Shown: positions 8,193 to 17,099 of the stretch, piece after piece
How the letters are laid out: every line of letters begins with the position of its first letter
How positions within the stretch are numbered: the first letter of the stretch is position 1
Assembly (NCBI RefSeq): GCF_030164425.1
Contig: NZ_JASNJD010000004.1
Span: 290,741-354,740, forward strand
DNA: 64,000 bases
Direction: 5' to 3'
DNA from: Pseudodonghicola flavimaris
GTDB lineage: Bacteria; Pseudomonadota; Alphaproteobacteria; Rhodobacterales; Rhodobacteraceae
Made by a program: the position numbers and the translations under genes
Notes under the pieces: model-generated
What the model was told of the DNA's origin: nothing
The model's input: the letters and a program-made list of their open reading frames with translations, nothing else
Databases searched by the model: none

Positions 8193-10871
8193 ATGGCATC
8201 CTTCAACCTGATGGTGCTGGTCTGCCTCGGCTATGTGGCGCTGCTGTTCATCGTCGCCTTCGCCGCCGACCGGCTGGCCGCGACGGGGCGGGGCACCTGG
8301 CTGCGCTCGCCGGTGATCTACACGCTGTCGATGTCGATCTACTGCACCGCCTGGACGTTTTACGGCGCGGTGGGCTACGCGGCGCGCTCCGGGCTGGAAT
8401 ATGTCACCATCTACCTCGGCCCGACGCTGGTGATGATCGGCTGGTGGTGGGGCCTGCGCAAGCTGGTGCGGGTCGGGCGCAGCCAGCGGGTGACCTCCAT
8501 CGCCGACCTGATCTCGTCCCGCTACGGCAAATCCAACCTGCTGGCGATCTGCGTCACCACCCTCGCGGTGATCGGCATCACCCCCTATATCGCGCTGCAG
8601 CTGCAATCGATCACCCATTCTTTCGCGATCTTCTTCGCCGAGGAGGGTGTCAGCGGCTATGGCGAGGCGACGGTGGTGTTCTGGGTCGCCGCCGGCCTGG
8701 CGGTCTTCGCCATTCTCTTCGGCACCCGCAACCTCGACGCCAACGAACGCCACCACGGGGTGGTCACCGCCGTCGCGCTTGAGGCGGTGGTCAAGCTGGT
8801 GGCGCTGCTGGCGGTGGGGGTCTTCGTGGTGTGGGGTCTCTCCGGCGGTGTGGCGGAGACGCTGGCGCGGATCGACGCCTCGCCCATCGGGGAATGGCAG
8901 GTGAACGGCAGCCGCTGGGCGACGATCACCTTCCTGGCGGTGGCGGCCTTTCTCTGCCTGCCGCGGATGTTCCAGGTCATGGTGGTGGAGAATGACGACG
9001 AACGCCACCTGCGCACCGCCGCCTGGGCGTTTCCGCTCTATCTGCTGCTGATCAGCCTCTTCGTGGTGCCGATCGCGGTGGTCGGGCTGGACGTGATGCC
9101 GGCGGGCAGCAATCCCGACATGTTCGTGCTGACGCTGCCGCTGTCGCAGGGCAAGGAAGCGCTGGCGATGCTGTCCTTTCTCGGTGGCTTCTCCTCCGCC
9201 ACCTCGATGGTCATCGTCGCGGCGATGGCGCTGTCGACCATGGTATCGAACCATCTGGTGATGCCGATCTGGCTGTCGGCACGGGGGGATCGCGCGTCGG
9301 TCTCCGGCGATGTGCGCAAGGTGATCCTGCTGGCGCGCCGCATCTCGATCGCCGCGATCATGGGGCTTGGGTATTTCTATTTCCGGCTGTCGGGCGGCGG
9401 CACCGCGCTGGCGTCCATCGGGCTGATCTCCTTCGCCGGCATCGCCCAGATCCTGCCGGCGCTGATGGGCGGGCTGTTCTGGCGCGGCGCCACCCGGATC
9501 GGCGCGCTGGCCGGCCTGACGGTGGGCTTCGTGCTGTGGCTCTACACGCTGCTGCTGCCGCAGATGGGCGCTGGCATCCTGTCGCAAGGCGTGCTCGCGC
9601 AGGGGCCCTTCGGTATCGGCTGGCTGAGGCCCGAGGCGCTGTTCGGGATCGAGGGGCTAGACCCCATCGTGCATTCGGTGCTGTGGAGCATGGTGCTGAA
9701 TGCCACCGCCTTCTTCGCCGGCTCGATGCTGAGCTTTCCCAGCCCGCTGGAGCGGTTGCAGGGGGCGCAGTTCGTCAATGTCTTCGACCACTCCGCCGGG
9801 CCGCGCGGCTGGACCGGCTCTGTCGCGCAGAGCGAGGATCTGATGATCATGACCCAGCGCATCCTCGGCGCGCGGGAGGCGCAGGCGCTGTTCCACCGCG
9901 AGGCGGCGCTGCAGGGCGGGCGCGGTCACCTGCCGGAGCCGACACCGCTGTTCTTGGAGCGGCTGGAGCGGGAGCTGAGCGGGTCGGTCGGGGCGGCGGC
10001 GGCCCATGCGATGATCGGCCAGATCGTCGGCGGTTCTTCCGTCTCGGTCGAGGATCTGCTGGCGGTGGCGGATGAGAGCGCCCAGCTGATGGAATATTCC
10101 AGCCAGTTGGAGGTGAAATCCGCCGAACTCGCCCGCACCGCCCGGAAATTGCGCGAGGCGAACGACAAGCTGACGCAGATATCGCTGCAGAAGGATGCCT
10201 TTCTCAGCCAGATCAGCCATGAACTCCGGACGCCCATGACCTCGATCCGGGCGTTTTCCGAGATCCTGCGCGACGACGACGGGCTGAGCCTGCGGGAGAA
10301 GAGCCGCTATGCCAATATCATCCATGACGAGGCGCTGCGGCTGACGCGGCTGCTGAACGATCTGTTGGATCTGAGCGTGCTGGAAAACGGTCAGGTCAGC
10401 CTGAACATGCGGTCGGGGTTGTTGTCCGACGTGCTGGACCGGGCGATCTCCTCGGCGCTGGCGGGGGCGGAGGGGGCGCTGGTGGTGCGCCGTCGCCGGC
10501 TCAGCGAAACGGTGCGGGTGACCACCGATCAGGACCGGCTGGCGCAGGTCTTCATCAACCTGATCTCCAACGCGCAGAAATACTGCGATGCGCCGCATCC
10601 GGAGCTCACCGTCTCGGTGCACGATGTGGGCGATCAGGTGGTGGTGGATTTCATCGACAACGGCAGCGGCATCCCGGTCGAGGCGCAGTCGACGGTGTTC
10701 GAGAAATTCGCCCGGGTGCATGCGGAAAAGGCCGGCGGGGCGGGGCTGGGGCTGGCCATCTGCCGTGAGATCATGCAGCGTCTGGGCGGTGAAATCCACT
10801 ATCTGCCCGGTCACGCCGGGGCGGCGTTCCGGGTCAGCCTGCCGACCGAAGCGCGACCGATACCGGAGTAG
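8193..10871 (+). CDS. sodium:solute symporter-histidine kinase fusion (CrbS-like)
   Basis: 892 residues. Residues ~1-510 are an SLC5/SSF-type transporter with about 13 membrane spans. A linker (~540-660) with STAC-like and coiled-coil character follows. HisKA has FLSQISHELRTP with His at residue 676, and the HATPase has an N box near 790 and a GAGLGLAIC G box. CrbS-type kinases couple solute (often acetate) transport or sensing to phosphorylation. The usual partner CrbR has a LuxR output domain; here the nearby partner is a receiver-only protein. No PAS domain is obvious between transporter and kinase. The substrate is inferred, not shown. Confidence 0.88.
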   Translation: MASFNLMVLVCLGYVALLFIVAFAADRLAATGRGTWLRSPVIYTLSMSIYCTAWTFYGAVGYAARSGLEYVTIYLGPTLVMIGWWWGLRKLVRVGRSQRVTSIADLISSRYGKSNLLAICVTTLAVIGITPYIALQLQSITHSFAIFFAEEGVSGYGEATVVFWVAAGLAVFAILFGTRNLDANERHHGVVTAVALEAVVKLVALLAVGVFVVWGLSGGVAETLARIDASPIGEWQVNGSRWATITFLAVAAFLCLPRMFQVMVVENDDERHLRTAAWAFPLYLLLISLFVVPIAVVGLDVMPAGSNPDMFVLTLPLSQGKEALAMLSFLGGFSSATSMVIVAAMALSTMVSNHLVMPIWLSARGDRASVSGDVRKVILLARRISIAAIMGLGYFYFRLSGGGTALASIGLISFAGIAQILPALMGGLFWRGATRIGALAGLTVGFVLWLYTLLLPQMGAGILSQGVLAQGPFGIGWLRPEALFGIEGLDPIVHSVLWSMVLNATAFFAGSMLSFPSPLERLQGAQFVNVFDHSAGPRGWTGSVAQSEDLMIMTQRILGAREAQALFHREAALQGGRGHLPEPTPLFLERLERELSGSVGAAAAHAMIGQIVGGSSVSVEDLLAVADESAQLMEYSSQLEVKSAELARTARKLREANDKLTQISLQKDAFLSQISHELRTPMTSIRAFSEILRDDDGLSLREKSRYANIIHDEALRLTRLLNDLLDLSVLENGQVSLNMRSGLLSDVLDRAISSALAGAEGALVVRRRRLSETVRVTTDQDRLAQVFINLISNAQKYCDAPHPELTVSVHDVGDQVVVDFIDNGSGIPVEAQSTVFEKFARVHAEKAGGAGLGLAICREIMQRLGGEIHYLPGHAGAAFRVSLPTEARPIPE

Positions 10872-10921
10872 GAGGCGGGCATGTCGGGGGTGTGCCCGGC
10901 AATCTTTCGGGGGAGATGAAG

Positions 10922-11482
10922 ATGACGGATCCGGACAGGCTTCTTGCGCTTGCGGCGCTGATGGCGGCGGTGGTCCTGTTGCTGCTGGCGGGGATGGCCC
11001 TGCTGCGTCCGGCCTTTGCGTTCTGGCCGCCGCCAGAGACGGCAAGCTGGCAAAACCGGCTGTTCAGGGTCCTGTTCCGCATCATGTTCTACGGTTTGGT
11101 CGGTGCGACAGCGCTGCGGCTCTGGCGCGACGGCGTTTCGATCTCGATCTGGCAAAGCTGGCTTGCCTTGGTCCTGTTCGCGACCGGTTTCGCGGTCGCC
11201 TTCGCGGCGACCGCCAGTTTGGGCTGGGGCAATGCCTTCGGCGCCCAGGAGGGGCTGCGGACCGGCGGAATCTTCGGATACTCGCGGAACCCCGTCTATT
11301 GCGCGACCTGGTTCGGCCTAGGGGGCTGGGCGCTTCTGGCGCCGGCACCGCTGATCCTTGCGACCCTGGCGGTCTGGGGGCCGCTCTATCTCGTGGCCAT
11401 CTTCCTTGAGGAGCGCTGGCTACAGGCGAGATACGGAGCCGCCTTTGAGCGATATCGGGACGCGGTTCCGCGCTTTTTCTAG
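10922..11482 (+). CDS. ICMT/PEMT-type membrane methyltransferase
   Basis: 186 residues, four to five hydrophobic spans. The C-terminal GYSRNPVYCATW and EERWLQARYGAAFERYRDAVPRFF-type pattern is that of isoprenylcysteine/phospholipid methyltransferases, where it forms the SAM-binding pocket. Start 10922 has GGGGGAG six bases upstream; an in-frame ATG lies two codons earlier. Bacterial members methylate unknown lipophilic acceptors. It stands alone after the SSF-kinase operon. Confidence 0.75.
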   Translation: MTDPDRLLALAALMAAVVLLLLAGMALLRPAFAFWPPPETASWQNRLFRVLFRIMFYGLVGATALRLWRDGVSISIWQSWLALVLFATGFAVAFAATASLGWGNAFGAQEGLRTGGIFGYSRNPVYCATWFGLGGWALLAPAPLILATLAVWGPLYLVAIFLEERWLQARYGAAFERYRDAVPRFF

Positions 11483-11525
11483 CCGCTGCGCTGGCTGCTG
11501 ACGCCGTGCCAAAGTGTGCGTCAGA

Positions 11526-11552
11526 CAGCAAAAACGGCCCCGCAGGGCCGTT
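11526..11552 (-). terminator. terminator of the persulfide operon
   Basis: AACGGCCC (11533-11540) and GGGCCGTT (11545-11552) form a perfect 8-bp stem with a 4-base loop. On the minus strand it continues into TTTTTGC, just past the DUF442 gene stop. It may also stop rightward transcripts. Confidence 0.8.
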
Positions 11553-11577
11553 ATCGTTGCTGTCGTTCGGAGCGGGA

Positions 11578-12009
11578 TCAGGCGCGGCTGGCGGCGAGGG
11601 CCTCCAGCATCGGGCGCAGATGTTCCAGCTCGTAGCCGGCTGCCGAGGCCTTGGTCAGGATCTCGTCGACGGGCAGCTTGCCGGCCTGGCCCATGGCCCA
11701 GATCACCGTGCTGCGGGTGCCGGTGCGGCAATAGCCCAGCACCGGACCGGTGGCGTCGGCGATGGCCTCGACCTGGCGGATGCCGTTTTCCGGCGTCAGC
11801 GTGGTCTGGTCCAGCGGCAGCGGGATGAAGGTGATCCCCACCGCTTCGGCGGCGTCGCGCATGGCGGCGCAGCTCAGCTCCGGGCCGATTTCGGAATCGG
11901 GGCGATTGCAGATCACCGTGGTATAGCCTGCCTCGGCGATCGCGGGCATATCCTCCACCGACAGCTGCGGTGACACGGAATAGCCGGGGGTAAGTGTGCG
12001 GATGTCCAT
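11578..12009 (-). CDS. DUF442/TIGR01244 phosphatase-like sulfur protein
   Basis: 143 residues, about the usual length of the TIGR01244 family, which also occurs fused to persulfide dioxygenases (Blh-type). The loop GYCRTGTRST gives a C-x5-R active site of the tyrosine-phosphatase/rhodanese kind; family proteins are thought to handle sulfane sulfur. It is the last gene of the sulfide operon, 9 bases after the YeeE/YedE gene, and is followed by an intrinsic terminator. Confidence 0.85.
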   Translation of the reverse strand: MDIRTLTPGYSVSPQLSVEDMPAIAEAGYTTVICNRPDSEIGPELSCAAMRDAAEAVGITFIPLPLDQTTLTPENGIRQVEAIADATGPVLGYCRTGTRSTVIWAMGQAGKLPVDEILTKASAAGYELEHLRPMLEALAASRA

Positions 12010-12018
12010 GGCCGATCC

Positions 12019-12450
12019 TTACGCCGCAGTTGCCGCCCTGTCCAGACCGCGTCCCACCGCCGGTGCGGCGAGCATGCCGGCCAGCATCGACACCATGAAG
12101 ATTACGCCGCCCATGCCGTTATAGGTGATCGAGGCGATCGCCGGTCCGGGGCAGAGCCCGGCCAGGCCCCAGCCCATGCCGAACAGCACGGAGCCGATCA
12201 CCAGGCGGTGGTCGATCTCTGTCCGCGGCGGCGCGGGGAAATCGCCGCCCACCAGCGGGTGGCGGCCCTTGGTGAATTGCCAGGCGAAGAACATCGGGAT
12301 GATGGCGCCGCCCATCACGAAGGCCAGCGTCGGGTCCCAGTTGCCGAAGACATCCAGCCAGCCCTGTACCTTGGCGGTGTCGGTCATGCCGGAGATGAAG
12401 AGGCCGCCGCCGAACAGCAGCCCGGAAATCAGGGAAATGAAGATACGCAT
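12019..12450 (-). CDS. YeeE/YedE-type membrane protein (DUF6691), second half
   Basis: 143 residues with four hydrophobic spans and the conserved GLAGLCPGPAI motif carrying the family cysteine. Start 12450 overlaps the stop of the preceding YeeE/YedE gene as TGATG, so the pair is translated coupled. The two small proteins correspond to the two halves of full-length YeeE, which imports thiosulfate in E. coli; together they probably move a sulfur species across the membrane. The longer open frame upstream to 12636 is an overlap artefact. Confidence 0.85.
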   Translation of the reverse strand: MRIFISLISGLLFGGGLFISGMTDTAKVQGWLDVFGNWDPTLAFVMGGAIIPMFFAWQFTKGRHPLVGGDFPAPPRTEIDHRLVIGSVLFGMGWGLAGLCPGPAIASITYNGMGGVIFMVSMLAGMLAAPAVGRGLDRAATAA

Positions 12451-12878
12451 CAGATCAGCCCCAGCACGTGACGGAACAGCGCCAGCATCAGACCGCCGGC
12501 GAGAATGTAGAAGACGGTGGCGATGATCCCGCGCATCGACAGCCGCGAGATGCCGCAGACCCCATGGCCCGAGGTGCAGCCATTGGCGATCCGGGTGCCG
12601 ACGCCGACCAGCAGGCCCGCGACGATGATCACCCACATCTTGTCGGTCAGATGGGTGTCGATCTTGACGCTGTAGAGCGGCCAGAGAATGAGCGGCATGA
12701 TCACCACTCCGGCCAGAAACGCCACCCGTTCCCAGAGGGTGGACCAGCCGCTGCCGTCCACCAGGCCCCCGACGATGCCCGAGGCGCCCATGATCCGCCC
12801 GTTGCCGAGCAGATAGACGGCGCCGCCCGTCCCGATCAGCAATCCGCCGACCAGGCCCCAGATCCAGTCTGTTTCCAT
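12450..12878 (-). CDS. YeeE/YedE-type membrane protein, first half
   Basis: 142 residues, four hydrophobic spans, with the family hallmark [16 protein letters not shown] around residues 100-115 that supplies the two transport cysteines. It is 126 bases downstream of the persulfide dioxygenase; that gap contains a strong stem-loop. It partners the DUF6691 protein encoded immediately after it. Confidence 0.87.
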   Translation of the reverse strand: METDWIWGLVGGLLIGTGGAVYLLGNGRIMGASGIVGGLVDGSGWSTLWERVAFLAGVVIMPLILWPLYSVKIDTHLTDKMWVIIVAGLLVGVGTRIANGCTSGHGVCGISRLSMRGIIATVFYILAGGLMLALFRHVLGLI

Positions 12879-12954
12879 GATTTAATCCGTGTCCCTATTG
12901 TGTTCGCGCAAGTCTCCGGCGCCGGGGTCCCGTCCCCGGTGCGTGGATATCGAA

Positions 12955-12983
12955 GGGCGGCGGACCCCATCCGTCCGCCGCCC
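12955..12983 (-). other. strong intercistronic stem-loop in the persulfide operon
   Basis: GGGCGGCGGAC (12955-12965) and GTCCGCCGCCC (12973-12983) form a perfect 11-bp stem with a 7-base loop, 22 bases past the persulfide dioxygenase stop. No T run follows, so it probably attenuates or stabilises rather than fully terminates, favouring expression of the dioxygenase over the membrane proteins. Confidence 0.6.
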
Positions 12984-13004
12984 GCAAGTGGTGTTCCGTG
13001 AAGC

Positions 13005-13868
13005 TCAGAGCTTGTTGACCGGAATTTTCAGGAAGACATCGCCCTGTTCGTCGGCGGGCGGCATCTGGCCGGCGCGCATGTTGACCTGCAGCGACGGCAG
13101 GATCAGCCGCGGCATCGCCAGCGTGGCGTCTCGGGCGTCGCGCATCGAGACGAAATCCTCGATGCTCTTGCCGGCGCCGACGTGGATGTTCAGCGCCTTC
13201 TGCTCGCCCACCGTGGTCTCCCACGCGTATTCATCGCGGCCCGGTGCCTTGTAGTCGTGGCCGACGAAGATGCGGGTCTCGTCCGGCAGCGCCAGGATTT
13301 TCTGGATCGAGTTGTAGAGCGTCTCGGACGACCCGCCGGGGAAGTCGCAGCGGGCGGTGCCGAAGTCCGGCATGAACAGCGTGTCGCCGACGAAGGCCGC
13401 ATCGCCGATCACATAGGTCAGGCAGGCCGGGGTATGGCCGGGGGTGTGCAGCACGTCGCCACGCATCTGCCCGATCATGAAGCTGTCGCCCTCCTTGAAC
13501 AGGGAGTCGAACTGGCTGCCGTCGCGCTGGAACTCGGTGCCCTCGTTGAACACCTTGCCGAAGGTATCCTGCACGATGGTGATATGATCGCCGATGCCGA
13601 TCTTGCCGCCGACCTTCTCCTGGATGTAGGGCGCCGCCGACAGGTGGTCGGCATGCACATGGCTTTCCAGAATCCATTCCACGTTCAGCTCTTCGGCTTG
13701 AACATAGGCGATGATCTTGTCCGCCGATTCGGTGTTGGTGCGCCCCGAGGCGTGGTCGAAGTCCAGAACGCTGTCGATGATCGCACAGGCCTTGCCGTGC
13801 GGCTCGCGGACGACATAGGACACCGTGAAGGTGGCCGGGTCGAAAAAGGCTTTCACAAAGGGGGTCAT
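13005..13868 (-). CDS. persulfide dioxygenase-type metallo-beta-lactamase protein
   Basis: 287 residues, MBL fold of the ETHE1/Blh persulfide dioxygenase type, which oxidises glutathione persulfide to sulfite and detoxifies sulfide. Metal-binding motifs are HVHADH, LHTPGHTPAC, VGDTLF and VGHDY. Start 13868 is chosen because GGAG sits 7 bases upstream; an in-frame ATG at 13880 would add MEIL. It is the first gene of an operon with YeeE/YedE and DUF442 genes, a standard sulfide-responsive arrangement. It lacks a fused DUF442 or rhodanese domain, which here is the separate gene at the operon's end. Confidence 0.9.
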   Translation of the reverse strand: MTPFVKAFFDPATFTVSYVVREPHGKACAIIDSVLDFDHASGRTNTESADKIIAYVQAEELNVEWILESHVHADHLSAAPYIQEKVGGKIGIGDHITIVQDTFGKVFNEGTEFQRDGSQFDSLFKEGDSFMIGQMRGDVLHTPGHTPACLTYVIGDAAFVGDTLFMPDFGTARCDFPGGSSETLYNSIQKILALPDETRIFVGHDYKAPGRDEYAWETTVGEQKALNIHVGAGKSIEDFVSMRDARDATLAMPRLILPSLQVNMRAGQMPPADEQGDVFLKIPVNKL

Positions 13869-13899
13869 GAGGATCTCCATTGGTCTTTGTAAAAGACAT

Positions 13900-13917
13900 A
13901 TATTCTAATCGGAATAT
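13900..13917. promoter_or_regulatory. palindromic operator candidate (SqrR/BigR-like)
   Basis: ATATTC (13900-13905), six bases, then GAATAT (13912-13917), 32 bases upstream of the persulfide dioxygenase start. Sulfide-responsive ArsR-type repressors (SqrR/BigR) bind AT-rich ATTC...GAAT palindromes, so this is a likely binding site. The regulator gene is not in this window. Confidence 0.55.
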
Positions 13918-14101
13918 GTTTCAAGTCTCTTCCTCCTCATTGATGCAGTCTCTGCCCATCGCTGATGCCTGAGGGCTGACGGATGCGGCAGATCGTCCCC
14001 ATTCGTCCGGAAATCACAACTATTGGTTGAGTTGCCCTTTGCCGGGTCGTGAGGATGTTACATCCTCGTGCGAGGGAATCGAAGACAGGGAGGAGACCGT
14101 C

Positions 14102-14317
14102 ATGACCGATCACGAGCTTGTTTCGGCCGCCACGCGGCTGGAAGAGAAACTTGCCACCGCCTGCCCGGAGACCCGGTTGCGGCTGCAACCGGAATTCAGC
14201 ACGGTGATCGCGCGGCTGAAGGAAGAGGGCCACCCGGTGCCGTCGCGGCTGCGCCGGATGGAAGAGGCGCTGATGGCCGAGGCGGTCGAGGCGCGCTTCG
14301 ACAACATGCCGATCTGA
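14102..14317 (+). CDS. small helical hypothetical protein
   Basis: 71 residues, no family recognised. The sequence is highly charged and predicted helical (LVSAATRLEEKLATAC, then SRLRRMEEALMAEAVEARF). The start at 14102 has an excellent AGGGAGGAG ribosome site. It stands between the persulfide operon promoter and a convergent small membrane protein gene. Function unknown; the good translation signal makes it a real gene. Confidence 0.65.
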   Translation: MTDHELVSAATRLEEKLATACPETRLRLQPEFSTVIARLKEEGHPVPSRLRRMEEALMAEAVEARFDNMPI

Positions 14318-14416
14318 TCGCGATCCGGTCGCGGCACCGCTTCGGCGGGCCGCGGTTCTGGCACGAGCTTGTGTCGGAAGAGGGGCCGGGACCGCCGGGG
14401 AACCGGCGCGCGGGCG

Positions 14417-14635
14417 TCAGCCCAGATAGGCACCCATGGCGACCAGGATCAGCCCGAAGACCGACATCAGCAGCGCGCCCAGATTGATCGGAACGATGGA
14501 CTGCAGCACCTTGCGCAGGTCCTCGTCCGGCAGTTTGGCGCGTTTGGCCCGCAGCACCCGGACGATACACCAGACCAGTCCCAGAAGCCCGGCCAGCGAC
14601 AGCACGGCACCGACCCAGATCATGATGTCATACAT
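14417..14635 (-). CDS. small two-span membrane protein
   Basis: 72 residues with hydrophobic spans at about residues 4-22 and 46-68, separated by a basic loop (RVLRAKRAKLPDEDLRKV). GGGGGA lies upstream of the chosen start; an earlier ATG at 14656 has no ribosome site. It follows the cbiZ gene in the same direction after about 80 bases but need not belong to the B12 operon. No function assigned. Confidence 0.6.
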   Translation of the reverse strand: MYDIMIWVGAVLSLAGLLGLVWCIVRVLRAKRAKLPDEDLRKVLQSIVPINLGALLMSVFGLILVAMGAYLG

Positions 14636-14713
14636 GTGGTATCCCCCGGTTTTCACGCCGCCAGCCGGTAGCCGATCGGGGCAGGGCGCGCAAGGCTTAT
14701 GGCCCGGGCTCGC

Positions 14714-15367
14714 TCAGATCACGCCGGGGCGGCGCACATGGCGCATCCAGATGTCGGCGCCGCGGCGCACGGCAGCATAGGTCGCCCGGCCCACCGCCTC
14801 GGCCTGCGGCGTATGCAGCCCGGCATAGGGGGTGTCGCCGGCGGGGGCGGCCACCGCGATGCAATCGGTTCCGGTGCCGGTGGCGCGTCCGTCGGGCAGA
14901 TCCAGCCCGGCCTCCATCACCGCGGCGGTACGCGCCTGGGTCACGATCGACAGGGTTTCCAGCAACGCCGCCTCGGTCAGCGGCAGCTCCAGATGCAGCG
15001 CCACGTTGATGGTGCCCCAGTCGTTGCCGCTGCGATCCAGCCGGGTGCCGATCCGCTCCGCGTTGCTGAGCCCGACGGTGGCGACGCAGAAGGCGCGGAT
15101 GCCATCGACCTCGGCCTCCGCCACCTCATAGGCGCTGAGCGTGCGCGAGGTCAGCATCGCCACCGCATCCGCGGCACCGCGCGCGGCCAGCTCGGCGCGA
15201 TACCAGGCCAGCACGTCCAGGCCCTCGGGCAGATCGGCGTTGCGGACCTCGCGCCAGAGAATCCGGTCGGCGGTGACGAAGCCGGGCCGGGTCAGCGACC
15301 AGCTCAGCACCCGGTGCGGCGCGCCGAGGTCGAGCTCAAGCCAGGGGCGCTCCAGCGTCAGCTTCAC
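14714..15367 (-). CDS. cbiZ: adenosylcobinamide amidohydrolase (CbiZ)
   Basis: 217 residues. CbiZ cleaves the nucleotide loop of (pseudo)cobalamin or cobinamide to give adenosylcobyric acid, allowing salvage of corrinoids with the wrong lower ligand. Family patterns include AMLTSRTLSAYEVAEAE, TVGLSNAERIG, a GTINVALHLELPLTEAALLE region and GTGTDCIAVA. It overlaps btuD by four bases (ATGA) and is the last gene of the riboswitch-controlled btuBFCD-cbiZ operon, so imported corrinoids are remodelled at once. Confidence 0.92.
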   Translation of the reverse strand: MKLTLERPWLELDLGAPHRVLSWSLTRPGFVTADRILWREVRNADLPEGLDVLAWYRAELAARGAADAVAMLTSRTLSAYEVAEAEVDGIRAFCVATVGLSNAERIGTRLDRSGNDWGTINVALHLELPLTEAALLETLSIVTQARTAAVMEAGLDLPDGRATGTGTDCIAVAAPAGDTPYAGLHTPQAEAVGRATYAAVRRGADIWMRHVRRPGVI

Positions 15368-16122
15368 CGGGTCACCCGCATCGGCTGGAACACCGCGCCA
15401 TCCTCGGTTTCGCGGTAGAAGGCGGTGACGCCGAAGACCCGGTCGACCAGATCGGGGCGCAGCACCTCGGCCGGCGGACCGTCGGCCACCAGCCGGCCGC
15501 GCTCCATCATCAGAAGCCGGCTGCAGTGGCGCGCCGCCAGGCCGAGATCGTGCAGCGACACGATGACCGAGCGGCCCTCGGCGGCGAGCCCGGCAAAGAC
15601 CTCCATCGTCGCGATCTGATGCGCGGGGTCGAGCCCGGCGATCGGCTCGTCGGCGATCAGCAGCGGTGTCTGCTGCGCCAGCGCCCGGGCGATCAGCACC
15701 TGCGCCTGTTCGCCCCCCGAAAGCTGGGTGGCGATGCGGTTGCGATAGGCCTCTAGCCCCATCCGCGCGATGGCGGCATCGACGGCAGCGCGGTCGTCGG
15801 TGCCCAGCCGGGCGCCGCGCGGCAGATGCGGGATGCGCCCCAGCGCGATCAGCCGCTCCACCGTCACCGGCCAGGCGATTTCGCGCGCCTGCGGCATCCA
15901 GGCGACGGCGTGGGCGCGGTCAGCGGCGGGCAGGGCGGCGAGCGAGCTGTTGCCGCTGGCCGCCAGCAGCCCCAGCGCCCCGCGCAGCAGCGTGGTCTTG
16001 CCGGCGCCATTGGGGCCGATCAGCCCGATGCATTCGCCGGGGGCGACCTGCAGGCTCACGTGATCGACCACCGGGCAGTCGCCACGCCGCACGGTCAGCT
16101 CCCGCAGGGTCATCAGGCTCAT
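15364..16122 (-). CDS. btuD: vitamin B12 ABC transporter ATPase (BtuD)
   Basis: 252 residues. Walker A GPNGAGKTT (residues 36-44), signature LSGGEQAQVLIARAL, Walker B LLIADEP and switch His in VSLHDLG mark a FecE/BtuD-type ATPase. It overlaps btuC upstream and cbiZ downstream by four bases each. The riboswitch and CbiZ identify the cargo as a corrinoid rather than a siderophore. Confidence 0.9.
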   Translation of the reverse strand: MSLMTLRELTVRRGDCPVVDHVSLQVAPGECIGLIGPNGAGKTTLLRGALGLLAASGNSSLAALPAADRAHAVAWMPQAREIAWPVTVERLIALGRIPHLPRGARLGTDDRAAVDAAIARMGLEAYRNRIATQLSGGEQAQVLIARALAQQTPLLIADEPIAGLDPAHQIATMEVFAGLAAEGRSVIVSLHDLGLAARHCSRLLMMERGRLVADGPPAEVLRPDLVDRVFGVTAFYRETEDGAVFQPMRVTR

Positions 16123-17099
16123 GACATTTCCTTCCGGGTGCGGAAGATCAGATGCAGGAACAGCGGTGCGCCGACCAGCGCCATCAACACCCCCAGTTTC
16201 AGATCGCGGTCGGGCAGGATCAGCCGCACCGCGATATCGGCGGCCAGCACCATCGCTGCGCCGCCGAGTGCCGAGGCCCAGAGCAGCGCCGAGGGCCGTG
16301 CCCCCACCGCCCGGCGCAGCAGGTGCGGCACCACTAGCCCGACGAAGCCGATGGCGCCGGCCACGGCGGTGGCCGCGCCGACGGCGGCGGCGACGCCCAG
16401 CACCAGCCGCAGCCGCAGGCCGCGTAGGTTGATGCCCATGGCGGCGGCGGCATCCTCGCCCAGCGTCAGCGCATCCAGTCCGCGGGCCAGGCTCAGCATC
16501 AGCAGCCCGCCGATCAGGATGAAGGGGGCGGCCAGCGCGACATGCAGGAACGACCGGTCGGCGAGAGAGCCCATCATCCAGAACACGATATCGGCGGCGG
16601 CGAAGGGGTTGGGCGACAGGTTCAGGACCAGTGAGGTCAGCGCCCCGGTCAGTGCGGAAATCGCGATCCCGGCCAGGATCAGCGTGATCGAGGAACCGCG
16701 CGGCCCCGCCAGCAGCAGGATCAGCAGCACCGCCAGCACCGCCATCGCCAGCGACGCCAGGGGCAGCGCCAGCGGGAACAGCAGGTTCAACCCCAGCTGG
16801 ATCGACAGCACCGCGCCCAGGGCTGCGGCGCCGGAGACGCCGATCAGCCCGGGCTCGGCCAGCGGATTGCGCAGATAGCCCTGCATCGCCGCGCCGGACA
16901 TGCCCAGTGCCGCGCCGATCAGCGCCGCCAGGATCGCCCGTGGCAGCCGGATGTCGCGCATCACCACCGCGACCGGGGTGCCATCGTCCGAAAGCAGCGC
17001 CGACAGCGCCTGTCCGGGCGGCACCGCGGCCACCCCCACCACCAGCGAGATCACGAACAGTGTCGCCACCAGCAGGATCAGAGCGATCGCCAGCCTCAT
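16119..17099 (-). CDS. btuC: vitamin B12 ABC transporter permease (BtuC)
   Basis: 326 residues, FecCD/BtuC family with about ten membrane spans. The pattern RLPRAILAALIGAALGMSGA, then NPLAEPGLIGVSGAAALGA, is the family signature, and the GVVPHLLRR-like coupling motif (GLVVPHLLRRAVG) is near residue 245. The usual length is about 330. It overlaps btuF and btuD by four bases each. Confidence 0.92.
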   Translation of the reverse strand: MRLAIALILLVATLFVISLVVGVAAVPPGQALSALLSDDGTPVAVVMRDIRLPRAILAALIGAALGMSGAAMQGYLRNPLAEPGLIGVSGAAALGAVLSIQLGLNLLFPLALPLASLAMAVLAVLLILLLAGPRGSSITLILAGIAISALTGALTSLVLNLSPNPFAAADIVFWMMGSLADRSFLHVALAAPFILIGGLLMLSLARGLDALTLGEDAAAAMGINLRGLRLRLVLGVAAAVGAATAVAGAIGFVGLVVPHLLRRAVGARPSALLWASALGGAAMVLAADIAVRLILPDRDLKLGVLMALVGAPLFLHLIFRTRKEMS

